This document shows, piece by piece, positions 17,180 through 25,114 of a stretch of 64,000 nucleotides of DNA (positions are counted from its first letter, which is position 1; each line of letters begins with the position of its first letter). Under the pieces are notes generated by a model, which did not search any database, had not been told where the DNA came from, and saw nothing but the letters and a program-made list of their open reading frames with translations. This stretch comes from Micromonospora terminaliae (GTDB lineage: Bacteria > Actinomycetota > Actinomycetes > Mycobacteriales > Micromonosporaceae). The translations under genes and the position numbers were made by a program. The stretch covers positions 1,550,001 through 1,614,000 of the forward strand of contig NZ_CP045309.1 of assembly GCF_009671205.1 (NCBI RefSeq). Reading direction: 5' to 3'.

Positions 17180-19981
17180 ATGTCGAGCCCCGCCGAGCGG
17201 TACGCCGCGGCGCGCCGCCGGGCCGCGCAGGCCTCCGCCTTCCCGGCCCTGGACGAATTCGCCCGCGACCTGGGGTTCGACCTCGACGACTTCCAGCGGG
17301 AGGCGTGCGAGTCCCTGGAACGGGGAAGCGGTGTGCTGGTCTGCGCCCCCACCGGCGCCGGCAAGACCGTGGTGGGCGAGTTCGCCGTACACCTGGCGCT
17401 GCGCGGCACGCCCGGGAAGCCGGCGGCCGCCGACGGGGGCGGCGGGCCGACCACCCGGCGCAAGTGCTTCTACACCACGCCCATCAAGGCGCTGTCCAAC
17501 CAGAAGTACCACGACCTGGTCGACCGCTACGGCGCCGAGCAGGTCGGCCTGCTCACCGGCGACAACGCGATCAACGGCGACGCGCCCGTGGTGGTGATGA
17601 CCACCGAGGTGCTGCGCAACATGCTCTACGCCGGGTCGGCCACCCTCGAGGGCCTGGCCTACGTGGTGATGGACGAGGTGCACTACCTCGCCGACCGGTT
17701 CCGCGGCGGCGTGTGGGAAGAGGTGATCATCCACCTGCCCGCGTCGGTCACCCTCGTCTCGCTCTCCGCCACCGTCTCCAACGCCGAGGAGTTCGCCGAC
17801 TGGCTGGTCACGGTCCGCGGGGAGACCGCCGTGGTGGTCAGCGAGCACCGCCCGGTGCCGCTCTGGCAGCACATGCTCGTCGGCAAGCGGATGTTCGACC
17901 TGTTCCACGACGCCGACGCGGCCCGCAAGCACGACGTCCACCCCGAGCTGCTGCGCTACACCCGCGACACGGTGCGCCGGCTGGAGCTGGGGGAGGGGCG
18001 CAGCGCCGGTCCCGGCGCCGGCCGGCGGGGGCCGCGCTGGCGGGGCCCGATGCGCCCCGACATCGTCGAGCGGCTGGACCGGGAGAACCTGCTCCCGGCG
18101 ATCCTGTTCATCTTCAGCCGGGCCGGCTGCCAGGCGGCCGTCCAGCAGTGCCTGGCCGCCGGGCTGCGGCTCACCTCGCCCGAGGAGCGCGCCGAGATCC
18201 GCGAGGTGGTCGAGGCGCGGATCACCGCCATCCCGGGCGAGGACCTGACCGTGCTGGGCTACTGGGAGTGGCTCGACGGGCTAGAGCGCGGGCTCGCCGC
18301 CCACCACGCTGGCATGCTGCCCGCGTTCAAGGAGGTCGTCGAGGAGCTGTTCGTCCGCGGCCTGGTGAAGGCGGTCTTCGCCACCGAGACGCTCGCGCTG
18401 GGCATCAACATGCCGGCCCGCTGCGTGGTGCTGGAGCGGCTCGTCAAGTTCAACGGCGAGGCGCACGTCGACCTCACCCCGGGGGAGTACACCCAGCTCA
18501 CCGGGCGGGCCGGCCGGCGCGGCATCGACGTCGAGGGGCACGCCGTGGTGGTCTGGTCGCCGGAGACCGACCCGCGGCACGTCGCCGGCCTCGCCTCGAC
18601 CCGCACCTACCCGCTTCGGTCCAGCTTCCGCCCCTCCTACAACATGGCCGTCAACCTGGTCGGCACGGTCGGCGCGGAGCCGGCGCGCGCCCTGCTGGAG
18701 TCCTCCTTCGCGCAGTTCCAGGCCGACCGGTCGGTGGTCGGGCTGGCCCGGCAGGTGCAGCGCAACACCGAGACCATCGAGGCGTACGGCGCCGAGGCCG
18801 CCTGCCACCAGGGTGACTTCGACGAGTACTTCGCCCTGCGGGTGGCCATCGCCGACCGGGAGCGCGCCATCGCGCGCCAGGGCCAGACCCAGCGCAAGGC
18901 GGCGGCCGTGGCCTCGCTGGAGCGGCTGCGGGTGGGCGACGTCATCCGGGTGCCGTCGGGCCGGCGGGCCGGCCTGGCGGTGGTGCTCGACCCGGCCACC
19001 GGCGGCTTCGGCGAGCCCCGCCCGCTGGTTCTCACGCAGGACCGGTGGGCCGGGCGGGTCAGCCCCGGCGACTTCACCACCCCGGCCGAGGTGCTCGCCC
19101 GGATCCGGGTGCCCAAGCACTTCAACCACCGCTCGCCGGCGGCCCGGCGCGACCTGGCCGCCGAGGTCAGCGGCACCGGCCTCGACCGGCACGGCGGCCG
19201 CCGGGGTGGCCGCTCCCGGCAGGCGGTCGGTGAGGACCACCGGCTCAGCCAGCTTCGCACCGAGCTGCGCCGGCACCCCTGCCACGCCTGCCCCGACCGG
19301 GAGGAGCACGCCCGCTGGGCCGAGCGGCGGCGCCGCCTGGAACGCGACACCGAGGAGCTGCGCCAGCGGGTGGCCGGGCGGACCGGCTCGCTGGCCCGCA
19401 CCTTCGACCGGATCGTCGCGCTGCTGACCGCGCGCGGCTACCTGTCCGCCGACGGCGAGGTCACCGACGCGGGCCGGATGCTGGGCCGGATCTGGACCGA
19501 GGCCGACCTGCTCGTCGCCGAGTGCCTGCGCCGCAAGGTGTGGGACGGGCTCTCCCCGGCCGAGCTGGCCGCCGCCGTCTCGGTGGTGGTCTTCGAGGCC
19601 CGCCGGGACGTCGACGAGCGGGCGTCGCTGCCGCGCGGCGCGGTCGCCGACGCCGTCGACGAGACGCTGAAGCTGTGGGGCGACATCGAGGCGGACGAGG
19701 CCTCCCGCGGCCTGACGGTCACCCGCGAGCCCGACCTCGGCTTCGCCTGGCCGATCTACCGCTGGGCCCGCGGTGAGGCCCTCGCCAAGGTGCTGGCCAG
19801 CGGGCACCAGTTCGACGGCGAGATGCCGGCCGGTGACTTCGTCCGCTGGGCCCGCCAGGTGGTCGACCTGCTCGGCCAGCTCGCCGACTCCGGCGGCGCC
19901 TCCACCGAGCTGCGTGCCACCGCCCGGCAGGCGATCGCCGAGGTCAACCGCGGGGTGCTGGCCTACCACGCCGCCGCCTGA
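17180..19981 (+). CDS. helY: HelY: Ski2/Mtr4-like DEAD/DEAH-box RNA helicase
   Basis: A 933-residue superfamily-2 helicase, the actinobacterial HelY type. Walker A is APTGAGKT with Lys62, motif II is DEVH with Asp165, motif III is LSATVSN, and motif VI lies in TGRAGRRGIDVEG. The C-terminal third contains the DSHCT domain of Ski2/Mtr4 helicases (PRGAVADAVDETLKLWGDIE ... GEMPAGDFVRWARQVVDLLG). It probably unwinds or remodels RNA in ATP-dependent RNA processing; the partner exonuclease is not known here. TAATCT (17167-17172) ends seven bases before the ATG, and GGGGA may act as a Shine-Dalgarno. Divergent from the HAD gene. Confidence 0.94.
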   Translation: MSSPAERYAAARRRAAQASAFPALDEFARDLGFDLDDFQREACESLERGSGVLVCAPTGAGKTVVGEFAVHLALRGTPGKPAAADGGGGPTTRRKCFYTTPIKALSNQKYHDLVDRYGAEQVGLLTGDNAINGDAPVVVMTTEVLRNMLYAGSATLEGLAYVVMDEVHYLADRFRGGVWEEVIIHLPASVTLVSLSATVSNAEEFADWLVTVRGETAVVVSEHRPVPLWQHMLVGKRMFDLFHDADAARKHDVHPELLRYTRDTVRRLELGEGRSAGPGAGRRGPRWRGPMRPDIVERLDRENLLPAILFIFSRAGCQAAVQQCLAAGLRLTSPEERAEIREVVEARITAIPGEDLTVLGYWEWLDGLERGLAAHHAGMLPAFKEVVEELFVRGLVKAVFATETLALGINMPARCVVLERLVKFNGEAHVDLTPGEYTQLTGRAGRRGIDVEGHAVVVWSPETDPRHVAGLASTRTYPLRSSFRPSYNMAVNLVGTVGAEPARALLESSFAQFQADRSVVGLARQVQRNTETIEAYGAEAACHQGDFDEYFALRVAIADRERAIARQGQTQRKAAAVASLERLRVGDVIRVPSGRRAGLAVVLDPATGGFGEPRPLVLTQDRWAGRVSPGDFTTPAEVLARIRVPKHFNHRSPAARRDLAAEVSGTGLDRHGGRRGGRSRQAVGEDHRLSQLRTELRRHPCHACPDREEHARWAERRRRLERDTEELRQRVAGRTGSLARTFDRIVALLTARGYLSADGEVTDAGRMLGRIWTEADLLVAECLRRKVWDGLSPAELAAAVSVVVFEARRDVDERASLPRGAVADAVDETLKLWGDIEADEASRGLTVTREPDLGFAWPIYRWARGEALAKVLASGHQFDGEMPAGDFVRWARQVVDLLGQLADSGGASTELRATARQAIAEVNRGVLAYHAAA

Positions 19982-20027
19982 TCGGTTCCGGTCAGCGTGG
20001 CCGGAGAATCGACGCACGCTCCGTCAC

Positions 20028-20068
20028 TGTGACACCACCGCCCGACACGACCGGGGGGTGGTGTCACA
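20028..20068. repeat. 12-bp perfect inverted repeat between helY and the MHYT gene
   Basis: TGTGACACCACC (20028-20039) is mirrored by GGTGGTGTCACA (20057-20068) across 17 bases. It lies 47 bases after helY and 76 bases before the MHYT gene, so it may be the helY terminator or an operator. Confidence 0.55.
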
Positions 20069-20143
20069 CGCGTTCGGCGGAACCCCGATGATTGCCGAGG
20101 CGCAAGTGTTACGCGCCGGTAGCCCAACTGGGGGGAGGCCGTC

Positions 20144-21028
20144 ATGGCAGAGATCAATCACTTCGAGTACGGGTGGATCACCCCCACGCTCAGTTACGCG
20201 CTCTCCGTGCTCGGCTCGGTGATCGGGCTGGTCTGCGCCGGGCGGATCCGGACCGCCACCGGCGCCGGCCAGCGCGCCTGGTGGGGGCTGCTGGCCGCCT
20301 GGTCGCTGGGCGGTACGGCGATCTGGGCCATGCACTTCATGGCCATGCTCGGCTTCGCCGTCGAGGGCACCCGGATCCGGTACGACGTCCCGCTGACCGC
20401 CGCCAGCACGGCGATCGCCGTGGCCGCCGTCGGCATCGGCCTGGCCATCGTGGGCACCGGCCGGCTGTCGGCGGTCCGGCTCATCGCCGGCGGCCTGTTC
20501 ACCGGCGCCGGTGTGGCCGCCATGCACTACACGGGGATGGCCGCCATGCGGCTGGACGGCACCCTCGGCTACGACCGGGCCCGGGTGGGGCTCTCCGTGG
20601 CCATCGCCGTCGTGGCGGCCACGGTGGCGCTCTGGCTCTCGATGACCGTGCGCCGGGGCCTGGCCATCGCCGTCTCCGCCCTGGTCATGGGCATCGCCGT
20701 CAACGGCATGCACTTCACCGGGATGAGCGCCCTGTCGGTGCACCCGCACGAGCGGCGCGGCGAGCTGACCGGCACCGAGGTGGGCAGCCTGCTCGTGCCG
20801 ATCATCCTGGCCGTGGTCTTCGGCGTCGTCGGGCTGGTCTACGCGCTGCTCGCGGCGCCGACCGACGACGACCGGGCCGGTGCCGCGTACCTGGCGGCAC
20901 GGCAGGACGGGGCGGTGCCGGGCGCCGCGGGGGAGCCGGCGCCGGACCCGGTGGGCCTGCGGGCCCGGTCGACGCTGGGCCAGCCGGGCACGCCGTTCCC
21001 GTCCCGCCGGGACACCGGGCGACGCTGA
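20144..21028 (+). CDS. MHYT-domain integral membrane sensor
   Basis: A 294-residue membrane protein with seven predicted helices (residues about 10-235). The three repeated MHYT signatures are visible at helix ends: AMHFMAMLGF, AMHYTGMAAM and GMHFTGMSAL. Their methionine/histidine clusters are proposed to bind copper and sense oxygen, CO or NO at the outer membrane face. The cytoplasmic tail (about 240-294) is disordered and polar and has no GGDEF, EAL, kinase or cyclase output, so signalling must pass to another protein, or the protein acts as a stand-alone redox module. GGGGGGAGG about 12 bases upstream supports the ATG. Confidence 0.9.
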   Translation: MAEINHFEYGWITPTLSYALSVLGSVIGLVCAGRIRTATGAGQRAWWGLLAAWSLGGTAIWAMHFMAMLGFAVEGTRIRYDVPLTAASTAIAVAAVGIGLAIVGTGRLSAVRLIAGGLFTGAGVAAMHYTGMAAMRLDGTLGYDRARVGLSVAIAVVAATVALWLSMTVRRGLAIAVSALVMGIAVNGMHFTGMSALSVHPHERRGELTGTEVGSLLVPIILAVVFGVVGLVYALLAAPTDDDRAGAAYLAARQDGAVPGAAGEPAPDPVGLRARSTLGQPGTPFPSRRDTGRR

Positions 21029-21041
21029 TCGCCTTCGGTCG

Positions 21042-21965
21042 TCAGGGACAGGGCAGGGCGAGCGCGTCCACGAGGCGACGGCACGAGCCGGCCAGGTTCC
21101 AGCGCTCGGCCAGCTCCAGCAGCCGGTCGGGATCCGCCGGTGCCGTGGGCAGCGCGGTGGGCAGCTCCGGCAGCGGCACGTCGAGGGCGACCCGGACCAC
21201 CTTGGGCGCGACGGCCAGGTAGTCCCGGGCGGCGTTGAGCTTGGTGCGCAGCCCCGGGGCGAATCCCGAGCCCGGGTCGTCCAGCGCGGCGAGGATGCCG
21301 GGCAGGCCGTCGTAGCGCTCGATGAGGCGGGCCGCCGTCTTCTCGCCCACCCCCGGCACGCCGGGCAGGCCGTCGCTCGGGTCGCCGCGCAGCGCCGCGA
21401 AGTCGGCGTAGCGGTCGGCGGGCACGCCGTAGCGGGCGCGGACCGCGGCGTCGTCGCAGTCGTCGAGCTTGGCCACGCCCCGGCCGACGTAGAGCAGGCG
21501 CACCTGACGCGCGTCGTCGACGAGCTGGAACAGGTCGCGGTCGCCGGACACCACCTCGGCCGGGCCGGGCTGGGTCACCGAGAGGGTCCCGAGCACGTCG
21601 TCGGCCTCGTAACCGGTGGCGCCGACCGCGGTGATGCCGAGCGCGTCGAGGACCTCGAGGATCATCGGCACCTGCGGGGAGAGGGTGTCCGGCACGACCT
21701 CGCCGCCCTGCGGCGCGACCCGGTGCGCCTTGTACGACGGCAGCAGCTCCACCCGCCACGCCGGCCGCCAGTCGTGGTCGAGCGCGCAGACCATCCGGTC
21801 GGGCCGCCGGGTGCGCACGAGCTGGGCCAGCATGTCGAGGAAGCCACGGACGGCGTTGACCGGCTGGCCGTCGGCCGTCTTCGCCGCCGACTCGGGGATG
21901 CCGAAGTAGGCGCGGAAGTAGAGGCTCGGGGAGTCGATCAGCAGGATCGGGGGTCGGTTCGCCAC
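21042..21965 (-). CDS. Stand-alone 5'-3' exonuclease (FEN/Pol I N-domain type)
   Basis: A 307-residue flap-endonuclease-like nuclease, matching the N-terminal nuclease domain of DNA polymerase I without the polymerase. Acidic metal-binding segments are in order: LLIDSPSLYFRAYFG at the N-terminus, YEADDVLGTL, SGDRDLFQLVDD, then GDPSDGLPGVPGVGEKTA, which is the helix-hairpin-helix. Expected to remove 5' flaps or RNA primers during replication and repair. The GTG at 21965 begins VANRPPILLIDSP; longer frames continue into a poorly coding leader. It lies 52 bases downstream of the YdcF-like gene on the same strand but has normal high GC, so it probably marks the edge of the inserted low-GC operon. 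Confidence 0.92.
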   Translation of the reverse strand: MANRPPILLIDSPSLYFRAYFGIPESAAKTADGQPVNAVRGFLDMLAQLVRTRRPDRMVCALDHDWRPAWRVELLPSYKAHRVAPQGGEVVPDTLSPQVPMILEVLDALGITAVGATGYEADDVLGTLSVTQPGPAEVVSGDRDLFQLVDDARQVRLLYVGRGVAKLDDCDDAAVRARYGVPADRYADFAALRGDPSDGLPGVPGVGEKTAARLIERYDGLPGILAALDDPGSGFAPGLRTKLNAARDYLAVAPKVVRVALDVPLPELPTALPTAPADPDRLLELAERWNLAGSCRRLVDALALPCP

Positions 21966-22017
21966 GCCGACAGCCTGGCACAGCCCACCGACGAGGTGGG
22001 GGACGAACTGATCCGGC

Positions 22018-22695
22018 TCACGGATACCGGCGTAGGCCGGCCACGCGCGCAATCCGCCAGATGAGTGCGGCGCGATCGGTCGCGACGCGCACCGCTTGGT
22101 CCGGATCTTGCGGGAGGTGTAGAAGCACCAGCCTACTGACGAGGTCGACAACTGGGCTCGCCGTGCTCACCTTCGGCTCAGGCACCACTACACCGAGGTA
22201 CGGCCGCTGGAGTGTGCGAGGCGCGATGAGGGAGAGCATTCGACGCAGGTGCTGCCGCTGCGCGACAATCGCGACCGGCGCGTCATCGCCGAAGTGACCC
22301 TCCAACTCTGATCGCAGGAAGTTGGTCACCGTGTCGATCGAGTGCCGCTCGACCCGTACGGCAGCCGCAGGAATGCCCATCCGTAGCAGCTCGCGCCGCA
22401 TCAGATCGGCCTCTGGAATCCCTATGAACGACTCGCCCGGGCAGTCGGGTGGCGACCAGCGGCGCCCTGCGGTGTCCACCGGCGACTTGTAGCCCGAGCA
22501 GACAATCCGCCCGCCCCTGCTCGCGATCACCCGGTGAAGCTGCCCCGCGGTTCGTACCCGGTCGATGCCGTCCGGGGTGAGGCCGCTACCAGACTCCGCG
22601 CGGCCCCGACCTGGTACGAGAAGGTGACTGACGTCCTCGAGGGTGAGACCGGGCGTGCCGGCGAGGATGTGGAACTTCATACTCATGGATTCCAT
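22018..22695 (-). CDS. DUF218/YdcF-like protein in the NLR operon
   Basis: A 225-residue protein of the DUF218 (YdcF/ElyC/SanA) fold. Supporting segments are LLVPGRGRAESGSGLTPDG, RGGRIVCSGYKS, ERHSIDTVTNFL (the family E-x2-S-x-[ND]-T-x2-N motif) and VAQRQHLRRM (family strand with conserved His). It has no membrane helix or signal peptide, unlike SanA and ElyC. Biochemical role is unknown; YdcF of E. coli binds S-adenosylmethionine. It starts 16 bases after the NACHT gene on the same strand, so it is the third gene of that operon. ATGs at 22695, 22686 and 22680 are all possible; none has a strong Shine-Dalgarno. GC is visibly lower than in neighbouring genes. It is much diverged from the other YdcF protein at 37791-38456. 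Confidence 0.72.
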   Translation of the reverse strand: MESMSMKFHILAGTPGLTLEDVSHLLVPGRGRAESGSGLTPDGIDRVRTAGQLHRVIASRGGRIVCSGYKSPVDTAGRRWSPPDCPGESFIGIPEADLMRRELLRMGIPAAAVRVERHSIDTVTNFLRSELEGHFGDDAPVAIVAQRQHLRRMLSLIAPRTLQRPYLGVVVPEPKVSTASPVVDLVSRLVLLHLPQDPDQAVRVATDRAALIWRIARVAGLRRYP

Positions 22696-22711
22696 ACCAT
22701 CGACCCGTGGA

Positions 22712-24727
22712 TCACCAGGCCTGTGGCTCGACCGCAGCCAGCCGTTTGCGCAGCCGTTGGTGTCGGAACTCGAAGTAGTTTCCCTGCTTCCGGAGAATGC
22801 CACCTTGATGACAGGCGCGAAGGAACGTGACAAGCCGCCACGGCAGCCGGTCCCAGCAGGCTAGCCAGAGGTGTGCCGTCTTGTAGCGCACCCAGACGTT
22901 CCAGTACAACATCGCGACTAACCCACCGGCCGGAGCGGCCAGCAGCCCCCACGCGGCTTCTCCCGGCAACAGGACGGCGTAGTACATCAGATAGCCTGCA
23001 CCGAGCGTGCCGGTCGCAAGAACAAGCATCCCTATCCCCGAGCGCCGGTCGCCATGGATGGCCTCCAGCGGGTCTGTCGCTCGCGCGCCGGTGCCAGAGT
23101 CCAACCGGGAATTGGCGCGAAGCAAGCGGGCGGCGACTAGTGCGCCGAGAAAGCCGACCAGGGGTGCGACCACGGTAGCCAGAATCATTCCGACCCAGAA
23201 GTCGACCGGGCCCAGGCTGAACCGCCAGGCCGGCTGGGTGGCGGTGGTGGAAACTGCCAACAGGCATCCGCCGTACGACAAAACGACGAACGGGAGTGCC
23301 GCAAGCAGCCGGGTGGCGTGATGCCGCAGGTCACCGTCCTTCTGAATCTTCGGCAGAACCGCCGGCCGGGCTCCGCGTGCCAGGCGTTCGCGCTGGTCGG
23401 CGTCGAGCTCGAAGCCTGGTCGGATCACATCGTCGCTGTCCATCGTCCGTCCGGTAGCGTAGCCACGCGCGAAACCGAAACCAAAGAAGAGTCCGGCCCA
23501 CAGGAGGAAGAACGCCGGTCCTACCACCTCCGGGATGACGTGACCTGCAGCGCCGATCAGTGCGCCGGTAGCCGTCGCGGGGAGCAGCCCCAGCCGGTTC
23601 AGCGGGGCGTAGCGCCGGATCTCCCAGAAGGCGATGACGCCGCGGCTCCCCGCGCGTCGACTGAGGTGATGCAGCCAGCGCTCAGCGTCTGATACGGCGA
23701 ACGCGCTCGCAGGTGATCCCGAGCTGCGCCGGCTAATGGCAGTTCTCGGAAACACTGAGCGGACCAGGCCACCGAGCAGATGCTCCTCGATTGCCTCGCT
23801 GGTGCCTAGATCGGCGCGCAACAACTCGATCGGGCTTGGGTGCGGCGCGCGGTTGCGCTCTGCCTCGGACGGATCGTAGATGCTCTTGGCGAGCCAGCTC
23901 ATGAGCGGTGATGAGAGTGCGACGCTCACGGGGGAATCCGCGTCCGAGGTGACCCGCCGCACGACGTCCTCCCATTGTGCGCGCTCCGACGACTGCACGT
24001 CGTCCAGCAGATATCGGCCCACTTCGTCGGGTTCGACTGGTGCCAACGTGACGACTTCGGCGTGGCGCAGGGCGGCGCGCGGTGTCACGCCGCCGTCAAC
24101 AGGGATGCTGGTGAGGACGACCGCCCTGCCGCGCCAGAACACATCAATTTCCCGGGCTGCCGCCGCCCGACTGCTTTCCTCGATTTCATCGAACCCGTCG
24201 AAGATCGGGATGACTACGGCTCCCTCGATCGCGTCCCGCGCCGCCTCCAGCCGGGGACCATCCCGGACGCCGTAGTCCTGGCGGATGACATCGATCATCC
24301 AGTCCATTAGCGGAGTGCGCTCGGCGCACCAGCCGGCCAGCGGGAAGATGACCGGCAGCTTCCTGCTCTCCGCGGCAAGCAGTACCGCCAGTCGTGTGGA
24401 CAGGGTGGTCTTTCCAGACTGGGACCGGCCGAGGATGAGCAGGCCGTTGCCGCTCGCGACGAAACGGACGAGCGCCGTCTCGTCTGCGAGGTCCGGCTGC
24501 CGGGCCCCATCCCGTCGTGGTTCCTGCAGCCATGGCACCGTGAGGAGCCCTCGGTTCGTCAAGGCATTGGACTGGACGGCGATCGCGCTGCCTATCTTCG
24601 TCCGCAGTCGATCGAAGGTAGGATCCGGTGAACGGACGTTAACAGCGCCGACCTCGCCGACGATGTTGATCTGCTGCGCTTGGTCAGCGGCATGGGCATC
24701 GATGTGCCGGCCTTCGGTCGGTGTCAC
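22712..24727 (-). CDS. NACHT-domain NLR-like NTPase with membrane-embedded C-terminus
   Basis: A 671-residue STAND ATPase. Residues 17-31 (AQQINIVGEVGAVNV) match the C-terminal tail of the upstream small protein and look like an amyloid-signalling motif. The NACHT core follows: Walker A GRSQSGKTT (residues 100-108, Lys106), Walker B VVIPIFDGFDEI (171-182), then ALSSPLMSWLAKSIYD. From about residue 385 there are roughly six hydrophobic membrane segments (e.g. LLPATATGALIGAAG, FVVLSYGGCLLAV, WVGMILATVVAPLVGF, WGLLAAPAGGLVAML). The protein ends with FRHQRLRKRLAA, a tail common in Streptomyces NACHT proteins. WD40 or TPR sensor repeats are absent, so the sensor may be the membrane region. The GTG start is 15 bases after the small gene's stop. 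A role in regulated cell death/phage defence is inferred. Confidence 0.85.
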   Translation of the reverse strand: MTPTEGRHIDAHAADQAQQINIVGEVGAVNVRSPDPTFDRLRTKIGSAIAVQSNALTNRGLLTVPWLQEPRRDGARQPDLADETALVRFVASGNGLLILGRSQSGKTTLSTRLAVLLAAESRKLPVIFPLAGWCAERTPLMDWMIDVIRQDYGVRDGPRLEAARDAIEGAVVIPIFDGFDEIEESSRAAAAREIDVFWRGRAVVLTSIPVDGGVTPRAALRHAEVVTLAPVEPDEVGRYLLDDVQSSERAQWEDVVRRVTSDADSPVSVALSSPLMSWLAKSIYDPSEAERNRAPHPSPIELLRADLGTSEAIEEHLLGGLVRSVFPRTAISRRSSGSPASAFAVSDAERWLHHLSRRAGSRGVIAFWEIRRYAPLNRLGLLPATATGALIGAAGHVIPEVVGPAFFLLWAGLFFGFGFARGYATGRTMDSDDVIRPGFELDADQRERLARGARPAVLPKIQKDGDLRHHATRLLAALPFVVLSYGGCLLAVSTTATQPAWRFSLGPVDFWVGMILATVVAPLVGFLGALVAARLLRANSRLDSGTGARATDPLEAIHGDRRSGIGMLVLATGTLGAGYLMYYAVLLPGEAAWGLLAAPAGGLVAMLYWNVWVRYKTAHLWLACWDRLPWRLVTFLRACHQGGILRKQGNYFEFRHQRLRKRLAAVEPQAW

Positions 24728-24742
24728 GGCGCTTCGTGCCTT

Positions 24743-25114
24743 CTACAGCGTAATCGATCCTATGCTGCCGCCCGCGATATTCACCTGTTTCGCGTTGTCC
24801 CGGGCGACAGCGATGACCCCGGCCAGCCGCTGGTCCAGTTCGACGTCTGCGAGCAGCGCCTGCGCCGCGCTACGGAACTCCGCGTCCGCCGCGGCGGCCG
24901 ATGCGACCTCGGTGGCGACGCGATCCATTGCGTCCCGGTCGTCGCCGATCCGGTCCAGAGCCCGCGCCGTCTGCGGAGACACCCGCGAGCGAACGAGCGT
25001 ACCCAGCCGCTGGACAGCTTGCCACGCCGCCGAACCGGCCTGCGTTCCGAACTCCTCGGTTGCCTTGGCGCCGAGTAGGGCAGCCACCGCGAGACCGATA
25101 GTGAATGGCTCCAC
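24743..25114 (-). CDS. Small Bell/HeLo-like putative cell-death effector with C-terminal amyloid-type motif
   Basis: A 123-residue protein. Residues 4-18 (FTIGLAVAALLGAKA) form a glycine/alanine-rich hydrophobic N-terminal helix, followed by a three-to-four-helix bundle (to about residue 105). It ends exactly in a 16-residue tail AKQVNIAGGSIGSITL. This is the layout of Bell-domain effectors, bacterial counterparts of fungal HeLo/HET-S and MLKL pore-formers, whose C-terminal motif is templated by a matching motif on an adjacent NLR. The tail aligns with residues 17-31 of the next gene's NACHT protein. The GTG at 25114 has a perfect AAGGAG six bases upstream, which rules out the earlier ATG at 25135. 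First gene of the operon. The domain assignment rests on pattern, not a profile search. Confidence 0.68.
   Translation of the reverse strand: MEPFTIGLAVAALLGAKATEEFGTQAGSAAWQAVQRLGTLVRSRVSPQTARALDRIGDDRDAMDRVATEVASAAAADAEFRSAAQALLADVELDQRLAGVIAVARDNAKQVNIAGGSIGSITL

Noticed and set aside
24186..24533. Open frames overlapping the NACHT gene in another frame
   Set aside because: They overlap the Walker A/B-coding part of the NACHT gene and show no start signal or family.
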